A DNA stretch of 64,000 bases, taken from assembly GCA_934045075.1 (NCBI GenBank), contig OW203736.1, positions 4,136,591 to 4,200,590 of the forward strand, in the 5' to 3' direction. Source of the DNA: Yponomeuta sedellus. Its lineage: Eukaryota; Arthropoda; Insecta; Lepidoptera; Yponomeutidae. The translations under genes and the position numbers were made by a program. Below are positions 1 to 9,465 of this stretch, piece after piece (the stretch's first letter is position 1; every line of letters starts with the position of its first letter). Under the pieces are notes generated by a model. The model searched no databases, was not told the origin of the DNA, and worked only from the letters and a program-made list of their open reading frames with translations.

Positions 1-140
1 GTGGCCTAGTCAAACCGAGTGATTGGACTGAATCACTCGAGTTAAGCAACGACAGGCGCGGCCAGGTGCAGGATGGGTGACCGTCCCGTGACTACCGATA
101 GTGGCATTTTTCCGAGCGCTTCCGTGCTTCGCATGCGAGC
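1..140 (+). mobile_element. 5S-SINE head fragment
   Basis: This is the 5' head of the 5S-derived SINE, cut by the window start. GTTAAGCAAC at 41-50 corresponds to the A-box part of the 5S rRNA internal control region, and GGATGGGTGACCG at 71-83 matches its C-box part. The copy ends near the CTTCCGTGCTTCGC motif and is joined directly to a tRNA-like SINE in the other orientation. Confidence 0.75.
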
Positions 141-262
141 GTACATACACCGAGACTGAGGTCAGTTGTACAAATGTAGGGCGGCCCCCAGTGGCAATCG
201 AACCCACAACCTCAGTCTTGGTACCCAAGCGCCTTAACGGCTATACCAACGAGGTAGTCGTG
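141..262 (-). mobile_element. tRNA-derived SINE head (E-like)
   Basis: Read on the minus strand, a tRNA-like module carries a B box (GGTTCGATTGC, about 192-202) and an A-box-like TATAGCCGTTAAGG region. It resembles the heads at 43.07-43.30 kb. It is a fragment without a clear tail. Confidence 0.6.
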
Positions 263-286
263 GTTATGTTAAACTGTTCATATTTA

Positions 287-446
287 GTATTTTCTAAGGT
301 TAACACGAGCACTAGACATAATAAAAACTGTTTTTATACGGATTTCCGAGTAATCCGAGACCACGGCACCTGAAAAAGTGCCGAAACGTCGGAAAATTGT
401 AAAAATTTTATAAACAAGCATAAATCCGTATAAAACAGGTTTTAAT
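287..446 (+). mobile_element. Penelope-like element terminal segment
   Basis: A 160-bp segment bounded by a 14-bp TSD, ACTGTTCATATTTA at 273-286 and 447-460. It is homologous to the 3' terminal region of the PLE at 20.23-20.74 kb (shared GTATTTTCTAAGGTTAACAC start, here in opposite orientation). It holds a hairpin, GGCAC at 365-369 with GTGCC at 378-382, followed at once by GAAAC (383-387). That resembles the stem II/GAAA part of hammerhead ribozymes, but the conserved CUGANGA reads CTGAAAA. Terminal inverted repeats (AAACTGTTTTTATACGGATTT and its complement) lie inside. Confidence 0.65.
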
Positions 447-739
447 ACTGTTCATATTTACTCTGCTATTCTTGTCCCACTCTTCACAATTGGCATCGCC
501 GCCTTCTCAAAAAGCTTCCCTAACAAATCACAAAGACGCAGTACAAATATGATGGAGTGTCCCCATAATAGCAACAATGCAGCCATTGCCAATAGAAACA
601 GTCGGCGTGAATTGGCGACCTGCGCGGGCGCCGATCTCCGATCAATAGCCAAGATGGCCGCCCGTATAAATAGCGCGAAATCGTGCAACGTTTGTCATAT
701 TGGTTTTCTTCAGCTTTTGCCTAAGGGTGTCTGCCCACT

Positions 740-1014
740 TTTTTTGTAGCCTATAAACGTCCCACTGCAGGGCACAGGCCTTCTCTCAGAGAGAGAGTAT
801 GGGCTTAATTACTACGCGTGCCCACCGCGGATTGGCAATTTCAATGGCTGAGGTATTCCTCTTACGATGTGTTCCTTCACAGAGTGGTATTGCTAATTTA
901 ACTTCACAAATTTACTTAACTTAGAAAACAAAGCCATTGGTACATCCGTACATCCCAGCACTGGGAATCGAACCTAGGTCTTCCGCTTCCGAGTCCATTG
1001 TTCTATCCACTACC
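740..1014 (-). mobile_element. D-SINE, near full length
   Basis: On the minus strand it runs from a tRNA-like head, with a B box at about 963-973 (GGTTCGATTCC), through the family core to the CCTGTGCCCTGCAGTGGGAC tail and an A-rich end. The core GAAGGAAAACATCG is altered here. Its 5' end overlaps the first unit of the tandem array that follows. Confidence 0.75.
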
Positions 1015-1042
1015 CAATCTGAATAGTTACATTTACGAAAAT

Positions 1043-1165
1043 AAGATAAGATAACATAAGAATATTCTTTATTGTACACTGGAAAAACAACAAATACAAA
1101 ATAAATACGAATGTACATGGTACAATTGGCGGCCTTATTGCAAAAGCAATTTCTTCCAGACAACC
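1043..1165 (-). mobile_element. LINE-alpha 3' end, array unit 1
   Basis: A 123-bp truncated LINE end, read on the minus strand as ...GGCCGCCAATTGTAC...AATAAAGAATATTCTTATG with a short TTATC-type tail. It is bounded by TTACGAAAAT at 1033-1042 and 1166-1175. Confidence 0.8.
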
Positions 1166-1356
1166 TTACGAAAATATTATGTATGTTCGAAAAAATATCA
1201 GCTATTTCGAAAATCTTGTTAGGATACTTGTAATAAACACAAATTGTCATTTCCACGAGGAATACTTCCGAACGTTAATACGTCCTCTATGGGGTACTAT
1301 AGACGGTTCTACAATTCTATCCACTACCCAATCTGAACAGTTACATTTACGAAAAT

Positions 1357-1479
1357 AAGATAAGATAACATAAGAATATTCTTTATTGTACACTGGAAAA
1401 ACAACAAATACAAAATAAATACGAATGTACATTGGACAATTGGCGGCCTTATTGCAAAAGCAATTTCTTCCAGACAACC
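1357..1479 (-). mobile_element. LINE-alpha 3' end, array unit 2
   Basis: Nearly identical to the insert at 1043-1165, with the same TTACGAAAAT duplication (1347-1356 and 1480-1489). It was copied with the surrounding unit and was not inserted independently. Confidence 0.8.
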
Positions 1480-1809
1480 TTACGAAAATATTATGTATGT
1501 TCGAAAAAATATCAGCTATTTCGAAACTATTGTTAGGATTCTTGTAATAAACACAAATTGTCATTTCCACGAGGAATACTTCCGAACGTTAATACGTCCT
1601 CTATAGGGCACTGTAGACGGTTCTACAATAAAATTCTATACACTACCCAATCTGAACAGTTGCATTTACGAAAATATTACGTATGTCCGAAATAATATCA
1701 TCTATTTCGAAAATATTGGTAGGTATCATAATATTGATACTTGTCATAAACACAAATTGTCATTTCCACGAGGAATACTTCCGAAAGTTAACACGTCCTC
1801 TATGGGGTA

Positions 1810-1954
1810 CTGTATGCGGTTCTACAATAAGATTCTTCAAAATATGTTTAGACTTAGTACCGGTTTAAAGAATACGTTAAGCAGATTATACTCTGTGGAA
1901 AAAGCCTGTTATAACATTAGGAATTATTTGGAAGACATAGACGGCAGGTATTAA
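1810..1954 (+). pseudogene. LINE-gamma ORF2 C-terminal remnant
   Basis: About 48 codons in one frame ending at TAA. They contain RFYNKIL...VEKACYNIRNYLED, the pattern that closes the reverse transcriptase ORF of CR1/jockey-like LINEs in Lepidoptera (FYNKLP...YY.I.DYL.D). The copy is 5'-truncated and diverged. The stronger relative is at 56.14-56.27 kb. Confidence 0.55.
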
Positions 1955-2069
1955 AATAATTTTAACGGGAATGTACATCACAACATCCTTGACATCACCC
2001 CAGGAACCATTGATGGTTGACTATGACAATAGTATTTTTTAATGATTCGCGATACTCATACATAGATAT

Positions 2070-2214
2070 ATATTAAACGGGTCAAATCGCGATTATTTAT
2101 TAGATAAAACGTAATTACCTCATTTCCCGACGTTTCGGCAGCGTTACAGTAATTTCCGTGGCCTCGGGTTGACGTTTTACCTAATAAATAATCGCCATTT
2201 GACCCGTTTAATAT
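2070..2214 (-). mobile_element. Foldback element with CGAAACGTCGGGAA motif
   Basis: Terminal inverted repeats of about 40 bp begin ATATTAAACGGGTCAAATCG and enclose a centre that reads, on the minus strand, CTGCCGAAACGTCGGGAA (complement of GAAAC at 2132-2136). A relative lies at 30.06-30.24 kb. The motif is shared with the PLE terminal pieces, so a PLE-derived origin is likely but not shown. Confidence 0.6.
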
Positions 2215-2817
2215 ATTACCTACCTATGACTATGACAATTCGATGTAGGTACATTGGGAACCTTTGGCTCGGGTATGTCTCGGGGCGGTTTGCTCGACAG
2301 TTAATTTTAGTTTGTGTTTTTGCGTGCATATACTTATATACTATTTTTTTTTCTGACATATTTTTGTGCTTACGTGCATTTTTTATATTTTATTACTTTG
2401 GACGAAACGTTTGTGGATGTACATTTTTATGCTCGTGTAAGATTGTGCTCTGAATTTTACTAATCAATTAAATGTACATTAAATAGTCGACTAATCAGAT
2501 TAACAAGCAGAAAGAGTCTGCTACGCATGGTACGTCGAATTTTCAGAATAAACATTGAATTGTACTTTCATGAAACTCGGCCCACGATATCCTTGGACTT
2601 CCTCATAAAACTCTGTCTTTATGACGTACTTGGCAGTGGTATTATAAATAATGTGGCGTTTTTTCTAACTCTACACGGTAAGACATGGATTAAAACTATC
2701 TTGTCAGCTCTCAAACGGGGTTACAACAAGGATTAGCAGTTGTGAAATATCGGCCTTCGTGGTTACGAAATAGTCATTAATTTTGACCGCTAATAATTCG
2801 ATTAGGATGATCATGTT
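2215..2817. other. Unassigned DNA
   Basis: T-rich to 2460. Around 2700-2735 one frame reads VSSQTGLQQGL, which recalls the TGLQQG turn of LINE reverse transcriptases, but no neighbouring RT motif supports it. Confidence 0.3.
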
Positions 2818-2907
2818 CACTCGCAGCCCCGGCTGCCTGAGTGATCTCAAACGCTCACGTTAACGTTAAGCAACATAGAGCGCGCTCAGTGCATGGATAG
2901 TTAGACC
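2818..2907 (+). mobile_element. 5S-SINE head variant, fused to D-SINE
   Basis: CGTTAAGCAAC (2864-2874) followed by GCGCGCTCAGTGCATGGATAG aligns with the 5S-like head, though the C-box is degraded (GGATAGTTAGACC). The outer end, CGCAGCCCCGGCTGCCTGAG, matches the variant head at 57.97-57.99 kb. It abuts a D-SINE in the opposite orientation with no spacer. Confidence 0.6.
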
Positions 2908-3155
2908 TGAGATTTCCGCACTTAGCCTCATAGTTGGGCCATTGTACGTAGCAAGCGCTGAGGCACGCTAACACCTCAGACACTAGGGTTTCCTTACGAT
3001 GTTTTCCTTCACCGTCAGCGAGTAGTATTGCTACTATAATTTCACAAATGTACATAACTTAGAAAACAAAGTCATTGCTACATGCCGGGGTTCGAACCCA
3101 CGACCTCCCGATTGAGAAGCTGGCGTTCTACACCGCTCCGCTACTACCGCGCTTC
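2908..3155 (-). mobile_element. D-SINE, long subtype with tRNA head
   Basis: The minus strand has a well-kept tRNA-like head, B box GGTTCGAACCC at 3089-3099, then the GTGAAGGAAAACATCGTAAGGA core and the CGCTTGCTACGTACAATGGC segment that marks this subtype. It then continues into 5S-like sequence (2818-2907) in place of the usual tail. Confidence 0.75.
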
Positions 3156-3196
3156 ACTGCATGGATGGGTGAATGTCTATGACTAACTATGACTAA

Positions 3197-3374
3197 CCGG
3201 GGGGTGGGCAGTAGCGCCCCCGCCAGTACAATTCCACCAAACTGCGATCCCCAACCCGCATGCCCAGCGTGGGGATTATGGGCACTACCCCCCAGTGATG
3301 GTACAACCTTGCGCTCATTAGGGGATGGCTTTGTCCAGCAGTGGACTGATATGGCCTGAAGAAGAAGAAGAAGG
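3197..3374 (+). mobile_element. C-SINE, 5'-truncated, (GAA)n tail
   Basis: Starts in the GGGGGGTGGGCAG segment and runs through CCCAGCGTGGGGATTATGGG to the RTE-like end TCCAGCAGTGGACTGATATG, then (GAA)5. It is the GAA-tailed subtype with ACAACCTTGCGCTCATTAGG. Confidence 0.85.
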
Positions 3375-3540
3375 TTTCAGAAGTATGTATCGTAGATATG
3401 GGCGGGCACGGGCAGATGGGAAGGCGTTTAATGAAATCATTTGTGCGATCGAATAAAAATGAAAGAAATATAATTTTCAAGTGCGTTGGTACTACATTTT
3501 TCAAAGCCATGACAGCAAGAAGTCGAAAAAGACAAGAATT

Positions 3541-3550
3541 TATGTATGCA

Positions 3551-3589
<39 letters not shown>

Positions 3590-3594
3590 GAGGG

Positions 3595-3633
<39 letters not shown>

Positions 3634-3734
3634 ATGTATGTATGTATGTATGTATGTATGTATGTATGTATGTATGTATGTATGTATGTATGTATGTATG
3701 TATGAATGAATGTATGTATGCATGTATGTATGTA
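3541..3734 (+). repeat. (TG)n and (TATG)n microsatellite
   Basis: A (TG)n run (about 3557-3617, broken once by TGAGGG) passes into (TATG)n to 3734. The long YVCVCVC, MYVC and HTYIHT reading frames here are pure repeat translations. The direct repeat AGGTTTCAGAA lies at 3372-3382 and 3733-3743, so the microsatellite may be the tail of a ~350-bp insertion. Confidence 0.9.
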
Positions 3735-3744
3735 GGTTTCAGAA

Positions 3745-4167
3745 CTAACTAGGTTATTGCTTCTCAATTACGCATAATCAAAACACAATAATTCAAAGGG
3801 AATCAAAACCTATTCAGCAGTTAGCGGAGCTGACTAATTGCCAGTCCGAAGCCAACTTTCGAGTAAAGTTCAAAATAGTTTATCTAGATTACGCTACGGA
3901 ATAATATTATTATGTCGACTGTTTGAGGATTATTTTAATGAAACCGACGTCACGGGGTGACGCAGGAGACTGGTTTGATGATGCGAATTGATATAATGTA
4001 ATAAACTCATACGCCACGATTTTGGCTGTGATTTGGGCGACGAGATATGCAACTAAAAAGTGGCGTAAAAACTATAAAAACTCTTTGGTTTCAGTTGGTT
4101 TTTGTAATCGTTTTAGTCTTGGGTCACTTTTCCATCATAATTCGTAAAACAACAATCTTATAATTTT
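3745..4167. other. Unassigned DNA
   Basis: Moderately AT-rich. It contains GCCAACTTTCGAG (about 3852) and a TTCAGCAGTT motif, also seen near 30.6 kb in a different order. No coding signal was seen. Confidence 0.3.
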
Positions 4168-4319
4168 TAAAAAACTATTTAGAGGCTAAAAATACCACCC
4201 ATGCCGGGACTCGAACCCGCGACCTTTGGCCGTGCCAGCGCTCCCCCAACTGAGCTAATGGGCGACTTACTGGCGTCAGTGAAATTTCGAGCCTCTTTAC
4301 AATACTCTCTGTATTACGA
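4168..4319 (-). mobile_element. tSINE-A, single copy
   Basis: The minus strand runs from the TAATACAGAGAGTATTGTAA leader through a tRNA-like body (A box TAGCTCAGTTGG with B box GGTTCGAGTCC) to the CCTCTAAATAG...TTTTTAA end. The copy stops at the T-run and lacks the AGCACGGGTTAGTGC tail. Confidence 0.85.
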
Positions 4320-4404
4320 ATTTAAATTATAACTACTTATGAACATCGCGACTCACTAAGAAATACTATGACAGAAACCTTAGACTCTAATGTAATTTTT
4401 TTCT

Positions 4405-4601
4405 TTTTTTTATGTAGCCAAAGCGTCCCACTGCATGGCACAGGCCTTCTCTCAGAAAGAGACAGAGTATGGGCTTAAACACGCGTGCCTACCGCGGATT
4501 AGCACTTTCAATCGCTGAGGTAGAACACCTTAGCTCAGATTTCGTCACGTTGTTTTCCTTCACGGTTAGCTAATGTTATGTAAAAAATCCAACAAATGTA
4601 A
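4405..4601 (-). mobile_element. D-SINE, head missing
   Basis: Minus-strand core GAAGGAAAACAACGTGACGA and the tail CCTGTGCCATGCAGTGGGAC are present. The tRNA head is replaced by diverged sequence after the core. Confidence 0.75.
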
Positions 4602-4616
4602 AAGGTTTCAATACAT

Positions 4617-4794
4617 AACATATTTTAAACTTTCGCGACTTGAACACATAGTTTGAATATTATCAGCCGAAGATGCGAACGGGTACCAGCCATCAGTCTT
4701 CTCGTGCCCACGATGACTGTTACGTCGTCGAAACGTCGAGGTAAAATAGGAATAAATTATCTACAAGACGATTAAGCCCCGAAAATATTCTATG
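4617..4794 (+). mobile_element. PLE-like terminal segment with hairpin-GAAAC
   Basis: Bounded by an 11-bp TSD, TTTCAATACAT at 4606-4616 and 4795-4805. A hairpin, GATGAC (4712-4717) with GTCGTC (4724-4729), is followed directly by GAAACGTCG (4730-4738), as in the 287-446 element. The 3' end carries TTAAGCCCCGAAAATATTCT (4772-4791), the same 20 bases that begin the foldback at 11.75 kb. It has no coding part, and assignment to PLEs rests on the shared motif only. Confidence 0.5.
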
Positions 4795-4805
4795 TTTCAA
4801 TACAT

Positions 4806-5714
4806 GTTGAAGCATATTGCGATTGTAAAGATAGAAACTTAATCCTCAAAAAGATCCACTGGTTCGATCGAAAACTTCGTTGATAAAATGACATGTGTTG
4901 TCTCCCTAAGGACAAAACATCCACTGTTCAAAACAACTCTCTCGGTCCGGTTGACCTTTCAATCTAACTTAGCAGTCCGAAACCAGAGATCGCCAGAACA
5001 CAACCCCACGGGAGTATTAGCAAATAGTGGGCAAACAAGATTGATCATACAAAGGCGGTGATAATTTAAATAATGCGGCGAATAAAAAGGGCTGGAGAGG
5101 GTAGAGCCGCCAGGCGATGACATATCAAAATGAATCCCTAATGCACTGAGTGCAGGACAGGAAAGCTGTGGAGTCGCCGTGGTAGTTTAAAAGACTTGTG
5201 AGATTGTTAACGCTTCTTTGCGCTCTTGTGGAATGAAGTAGCGCGCATATAAAGATGATGCTGGCAATTATCATTGTTTTGATGTATAAAACAAATACTA
5301 TATTGTGATATATTTAAGTTCACTCTGAATCCAACTGGAGCACTGGACGTACCCCAAAATACAATTTAATTTAGTTATATCTAGTTAAGTTTTATTCTGC
5401 TCGATAAACTAAACAAACAATCTAAATTCTTTTTTGAGTAAACTAGTTGTTTTAAAATGAAATATATTGGTGACAAAAAAGCCAGATTTTGGTCAACAGC
5501 CCCGTAGACGTGTGTTTTCTCTTTAGTACAAAAATGACGAAATTTCGCTATTATTATGTAAGAGTTTGAGAACTGATAATAATTGTTATTGACGAAGATA
5601 AAATGAAATTTTATAATGCTATATTTTGATAGATGAAATTTCTGCTATTTCTCGATAATTTCTGATAATTCTGGGTACAGTATGGAACATTCAGCGATTT
5701 CTGGGTACAAAAAA
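4806..5714. other. Unassigned AT-rich DNA
   Basis: Nine hundred bases with no element I recognise and only short reading frames. Confidence 0.3.
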
Positions 5715-5890
5715 GTATAAGATAAGATAAGAATATTCTTTATTGTACAGCATAGCACATATTATAAAACATGTAAAGATAAAAGTACAACTGGCAGCCT
5801 TATTGCTAAAAGCAATTTCTTCCAGACAACCTGACGACGGAAAGTTGCTGAAGGAAATAAGAGACGGGTAGTCGGTGCAAATATGAATAT
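5715..5890 (-). mobile_element. LINE-alpha 3' end
   Basis: The minus strand shows CAGCAACTTTCCGTCGTC, then GTTGTCTGGAAGAAATTGCT, then AATAAAGAATATTCTTATC with two TTATC repeats. This is a 5'-truncated 3' untranslated end, longer than the copies in the 1-kb array. Confidence 0.8.
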
Positions 5891-6125
5891 ATTAATACAC
5901 TACTTATATAAATAACAATATACCTACATAAACAGTTACACACATAGTTATGATAAACTTAAATAAATACGTTATAATAACAATCTACGCGATGAGGAAA
6001 TAAATACAATATTGTGTACCTATATGGAGACATACGGAAAAGACAAAAAAGTATGTTCTATCTCTCTGAATATGTAAAAACTACCATCAATAATTACTGT
6101 TTTTATTTTATTTACTTAACATTAT

Positions 6126-6240
6126 CATTCCTTATTTGTAAATCCAGCAGCACAAAATAACAAAAACAATTATCGTGACAATAAAGCCAAAAATTTATTT
6201 CATTTATATAACCGTCATATCAGTAATTAAATTTACATCA
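6126..6240 (-). mobile_element. LINE-epsilon 3' end
   Basis: It shares CAGCAGCACAAAATAACAAA and a following TAAAGC-AAAAA-TT-ATTTCA block with 31.00-31.12 kb. The minus-strand orientation is inferred from the position of the reversed AATAA signal. Confidence 0.55.
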
Positions 6241-6410
6241 GCTACTCCATTTCTTTATCGTCGGAACACAAGTTTAAATGCGTTTTAATATCGACAACAG
6301 ATTGCACAATAATGCTTTGAATTAATTATTACAAAGCGCGTTGCAACAACAACGTTGCACTTTTGTGGCGGCTTCCTCGACTGACGGCTCGATTGGTTTA
6401 AAGATTGATT

Positions 6411-6625
6411 CGATATCAACCCTTGTATGTCCCCACTGCTGGGGCACGGGTCACTTCCTGCACCGCAGCAAGGTTATGCCATACTCCATCACGGGGGCCA
6501 AGTCCGGGTTGGTGGAGGATTGTGAGACAGTGGCGGGCCTTACTGTGCAGAAGTTATCAAGCCGCCCATAAGGCCTCTGACATGGCTTAACGACTGCCAT
6601 TACATGACAGCCGGCACCAAATTGA
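6411..6625 (-). mobile_element. 5S-SINE, 3' two-thirds
   Basis: The plus strand reads the complement of the tail and body, starting GATATCAACCCTTGTATGTC and ending at GACAGCCGGCACCAAA. The 5S-like head is missing. Short frames here (RCTFVAAS..., etc.) are not genes. Confidence 0.85.
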
Positions 6626-6948
6626 AGGAACCAGGGAAGCGCTTGGAAAAATAAAAAGGCGCAGATAAAAGGAGTGCGTCTTGGCAACCCTAGCCGTATC
6701 TAAAACCGTTAGGCAAGCCCTCGTCCACAATCACAAACCACTTTGCTAGAACCGTCAGCTCGCTCCAGCGACATACCTCGACAGGTCCAATTAAACCATC
6801 AGACCGGTCGCAACACAAATCGCACGATAGATCCGCTGGTTTTAAGGGCGAGGTTGTAGGGTGTGAAGAAACTTAAAAAAGCCGTTTCCACCTTTCCGTA
6901 TAAAATATTATCCTTTTGTATCGAAAGCGTCCAATATTAAGAACAGCC

Positions 6949-6984
6949 GCAGTTTCTGTGCTACTTTGAATTCATTCATTTATT
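6949..6984 (+). mobile_element. LINE-gamma 3' terminus fragment
   Basis: AGCCGCAGTTTCTGTGCTAC and TTTGAAT match the last bases of the LINE at 56.13-56.49 kb. Nothing upstream aligns. Confidence 0.55.
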
Positions 6985-6992
6985 ATATGTAT

Positions 6993-7176
6993 AACTAGCT
7001 GACACAGCCAACTTCGTATCGCCTGACAGTCGATTCTTTAATATTTTTATTTTTCTCTCCGGAAGAACCATCCTCGTACTTCAAGGAATATTCTAAAAAA
7101 GAATTAGCCAAATCGGTTCATCTGCTCTCGAGATTTGCGCTTACCAACACATTCGGCGATTCTTTTTTATATTATT
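6993..7176 (+). repeat. ACTAGCTGAC-end interspersed repeat
   Basis: Starts ACTAGCTGACACAGCCAACT and runs through AGAACCATCCTCGTACTTCA to AACACATTCGGCGATTC. The same repeat lies inverted at 15.70-15.89 kb with a cleaner ACTAGCTGACCCAGCGAACT end. The CTAGT terminus would suit a Helitron 3' end, but no terminal hairpin is evident and a LINE end is equally possible. Confidence 0.6.
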
Positions 7177-7194
7177 GAAGATGATGCAGAACCC

Positions 7195-7357
7195 GGAAAA
7201 GTACCCGGATCCGGCGTGCGTGCATGCAACGACTTATGAACGTTGATGAAGCGAAGGTAATCTGGAAAAGATCACCACGATCACAGGATCGTGGAAAGTG
7301 GCAGTCCCTGGTCTCTGCCTATCCCTCTGGGATACAGGCGTGAGGTTATGTATGTAT
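7195..7357 (+). mobile_element. LINE-beta 3' end with TSD
   Basis: A 163-bp 5'-truncated insertion flanked by GATGCAGAACCC (7183-7194 and 7358-7369). One frame reads DRGKWQSLVSAYPSGIQA then stop, the C-terminal signature of endonuclease-reverse transcriptase LINEs. The end is TGAGGTTATGTATGTAT. Confidence 0.8.
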
Positions 7358-7635
7358 GATGCAGAACCCTCGATGTGCAAGTCCGTTTTTTCGCAACCCA
7401 TCCATCTAACTAGCCCTTAAGTCGTGTTTTGTACTCTTATCACTGCTATCCATCTACCACACAGCGGACGTCATGAGTTGCGATTTTTAATGGCTAATAC
7501 TGGCCGCTATCGCAGCGCAGTGACTGCGCTTATTTCATACTTGTATGTGGCAAATGATTAAATAAATAAAATAGAGATGGAAGGCTTTGTTGCGCGATAA
7601 ATGGGTATGAGATTTATTATAAAATTTGTCTTATA

Positions 7636-7841
7636 CTGTCGCTGCCTGTACGTAATACAGAGAATATTGTAAAAAGGTTCGAAAGTTCACTGATGCCGGT
7701 GAGTCACCCATTAGCTCAGTTGGAAAGAGCGCTGGCACGGATAGCCAGAGGTCGCGGGTTCGAATCCCGGCATGGGTGGAATTTTTAGCCTCTAAATAGG
7801 TTTATTTTTAAGCACGGGTTAGTGCATTAAAAATAATATAA
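7636..7841 (+). mobile_element. tSINE-A with 10-bp TSD
   Basis: The leader GTCGCTGCCTGTACGTAATA is followed by a tRNA-like body with perfect A box (7712-7723) and B box (7757-7767), the AGCCTCTAAATAGG segment and the long tail AGCACGGGTTAGTGCATTAA. TSD TTGTCTTATA at 7626-7635 and 7842-7851. It shows the long-tail type of 3' end. Confidence 0.9.
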
Positions 7842-8186
7842 TTGTCTTATAAATCTCATCATTAAAAAAAGCAAACCAATGAAAATAAGGCTCTGGAATT
7901 GAAATATTGTAGGTTAAAATATTTTTTATCACATTTATTCAAAGAGAGGTCTTTGATCCTTTGGGAGAAAAGGAATTTGAATTTTAAATGTGGATATTTC
8001 TAGTAAAAGTTCCAATCTCCAAAGAGATCAATCACGAGTATTGTTCATTCAAGTAACTGGCTGAAAAGTAAATCGAACACGATGTAATTTAAAAAACGAG
8101 TCTATGAAAAAATAAAAGACGCGCGAAATGGGTTTCTCCGCCTATGTTCGGTTTACATTATTCGGATTTGATTTAGTTTCGATACA

Positions 8187-8510
8187 AAAAATTATGCCTT
8201 CAAATAAAATACTTTCATAATCAAAAGTTATGACAATGAAAGCATTCTGTTGACTTCAGAAAAAAAAATTCAATACCAAAAATGTAGTACAAATACTTAC
8301 ACATTCTATTCTTATTCGAAAATTCGAATTTGACTTTTTATAAAGAAAATATGCCTTCAAATAAAATACTTTCAGTATCAAAAATTATGATGATGACAGT
8401 ATTTTATTGACTCCAGAGAAAATCGTATCCGATGCCAAAAATGTAGTGCAAACACATAAACATTCTATTCTATGCTTGTTCAAAAGTTGCAATTACTTAC
8501 TTTTTATACA
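8187..8510. repeat. Two-unit diverged tandem repeat (157 bp)
   Basis: ATGCCTTCAAATAAAATACT occurs at 8194 and 8351. The bases after each copy align through CCAAAAATGTAGT-CAAA and CATTCTATTCT. No ORF spans it, so this is probably an old local duplication. Confidence 0.75.
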
Positions 8511-8519
8511 AAGGTGATA

Positions 8520-8700
8520 AAAAGTAGAGAGTCCACCTCGGGTGCAACACTATTTTAAGCTCGAGTGATATAGTTATGTATGGTGTGCAAGAAAGAATAC
8601 ATATTAATCGAACCCAATCTAATTTATGCTTTGAATCCCTTGCTGCGCTCAGGATTCTAATTTAGAATCCCATCCCACGCTCGGGATTCTAACCCAAAGG
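8520..8700 (+). repeat. GATTCTAA/GCGCTCGGGATTCTA clustered repeat
   Basis: Imperfect copies of a TCGCTGCGCTC-GGATTCTAA motif follow a GGGTGCAACAC...CTCGAGTG block. The same blocks in related order occur at 21.35-21.51 kb, so this is a dispersed repeat of unknown class. Confidence 0.6.
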
Positions 8701-9311
8701 CCTGCGCAGTGAATCGTAAAGAATGTCTTCTGAGTATTTGTCGCGGACTCAACGCCTACGGTGTGCGGTCATTTTGTGCCCCGGAAATAGAGTGAAGCGT
8801 ACGCTATGGAAGCAAATATTCTGAGATCACATTGTGTTGTAATTTACATGAAGTTGAAAAAGAAAAGGCGTTTTAAAAGAAAGCACCGAACTTTTGTCCA
8901 GTCCGGTCTCTTGATGTCTACGGTAACTCGAGGGACTTTTTATACGGGGTACTTTTAGCCCTTCGTGTGCATTATTCGATACAATTTATAACAGATCTAT
9001 ATCGACGGACAAAAAAGTAACCGGGGAATAGTCCCTCGTCTGCGCAGAACTTAAGGTATAGAATTCGAAAAAAATATTGGTACTGCAGTGGCCAGTGGCG
9101 GGCATTAATTATTAATTGTCAAATAATCATAGAAATAAAAAAACAAGGGTTGTTTGTTGAAGGAGATTGTTTGTTCCTTCAAATCGTCGATCCCTCAATC
9201 CTGAACAAATTAGCACTTCACTGGCGTTAATCGAATGGGGTACCGCCACGTGGCAAATACTCCCCACTTAGTGGGTCTGTTATTGTCTGGTTTTTTGACT
9301 TATAATTACTA
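8701..9311. other. Unassigned DNA
   Basis: Mixed composition with a CTTTTTATACGGGGTACTTT stretch near 8935. No element was identified. Confidence 0.3.
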
Positions 9312-9352
9312 TAAGATAAGGATATTCTTTATTGGAGATCAGGAAAAATAGA
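9312..9352 (-). mobile_element. LINE-alpha 3' terminus fragment
   Basis: ATAAGATAAGGATATTCTTT is the reversed polyadenylation end of LINE-alpha. Only about 40 bases remain. Confidence 0.55.
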
Positions 9353-9465
9353 CATAAAATAAAATGATATTGTTCAAATTCCTTCTCCATATTTTCGAGG
9401 TGGATAGTGATGATAATGAAGATATACTTCAGAACAATCGAGTTTTAAATAATTAGGACTGTATT

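Larger units (their letters stand above)
1001..1840. repeat. Tandem array of three ~315-bp units
   Basis: Units begin at about 1001, 1316 and 1634, each with CACTACCCAATCTGAA. Units 1 and 2 contain a LINE-alpha 3' end (1043-1165 and 1357-1479) flanked by TTACGAAAAT. Unit 3 has TTACGAAAAT once and no insert, so it shows the empty site. The unit also includes the TTCATTTCCACGAGGAATAC stretch and a fragment encoding the RFYNK start of a LINE-gamma protein tail. Confidence 0.85.

Noticed and set aside
2527..2736. Reverse transcriptase fragment
   Set aside because: VSSQTGLQQGL in one frame recalls an RT turn, but no adjacent motif (FADD, WCxxN) is present and the frame is short.
3193..3767. Long plus- and minus-strand reading frames (VCVCVC, MYVCMYVC, HTYIHT)
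   Set aside because: They are translations of the (TG)n/(TATG)n microsatellite and carry no protein signal.
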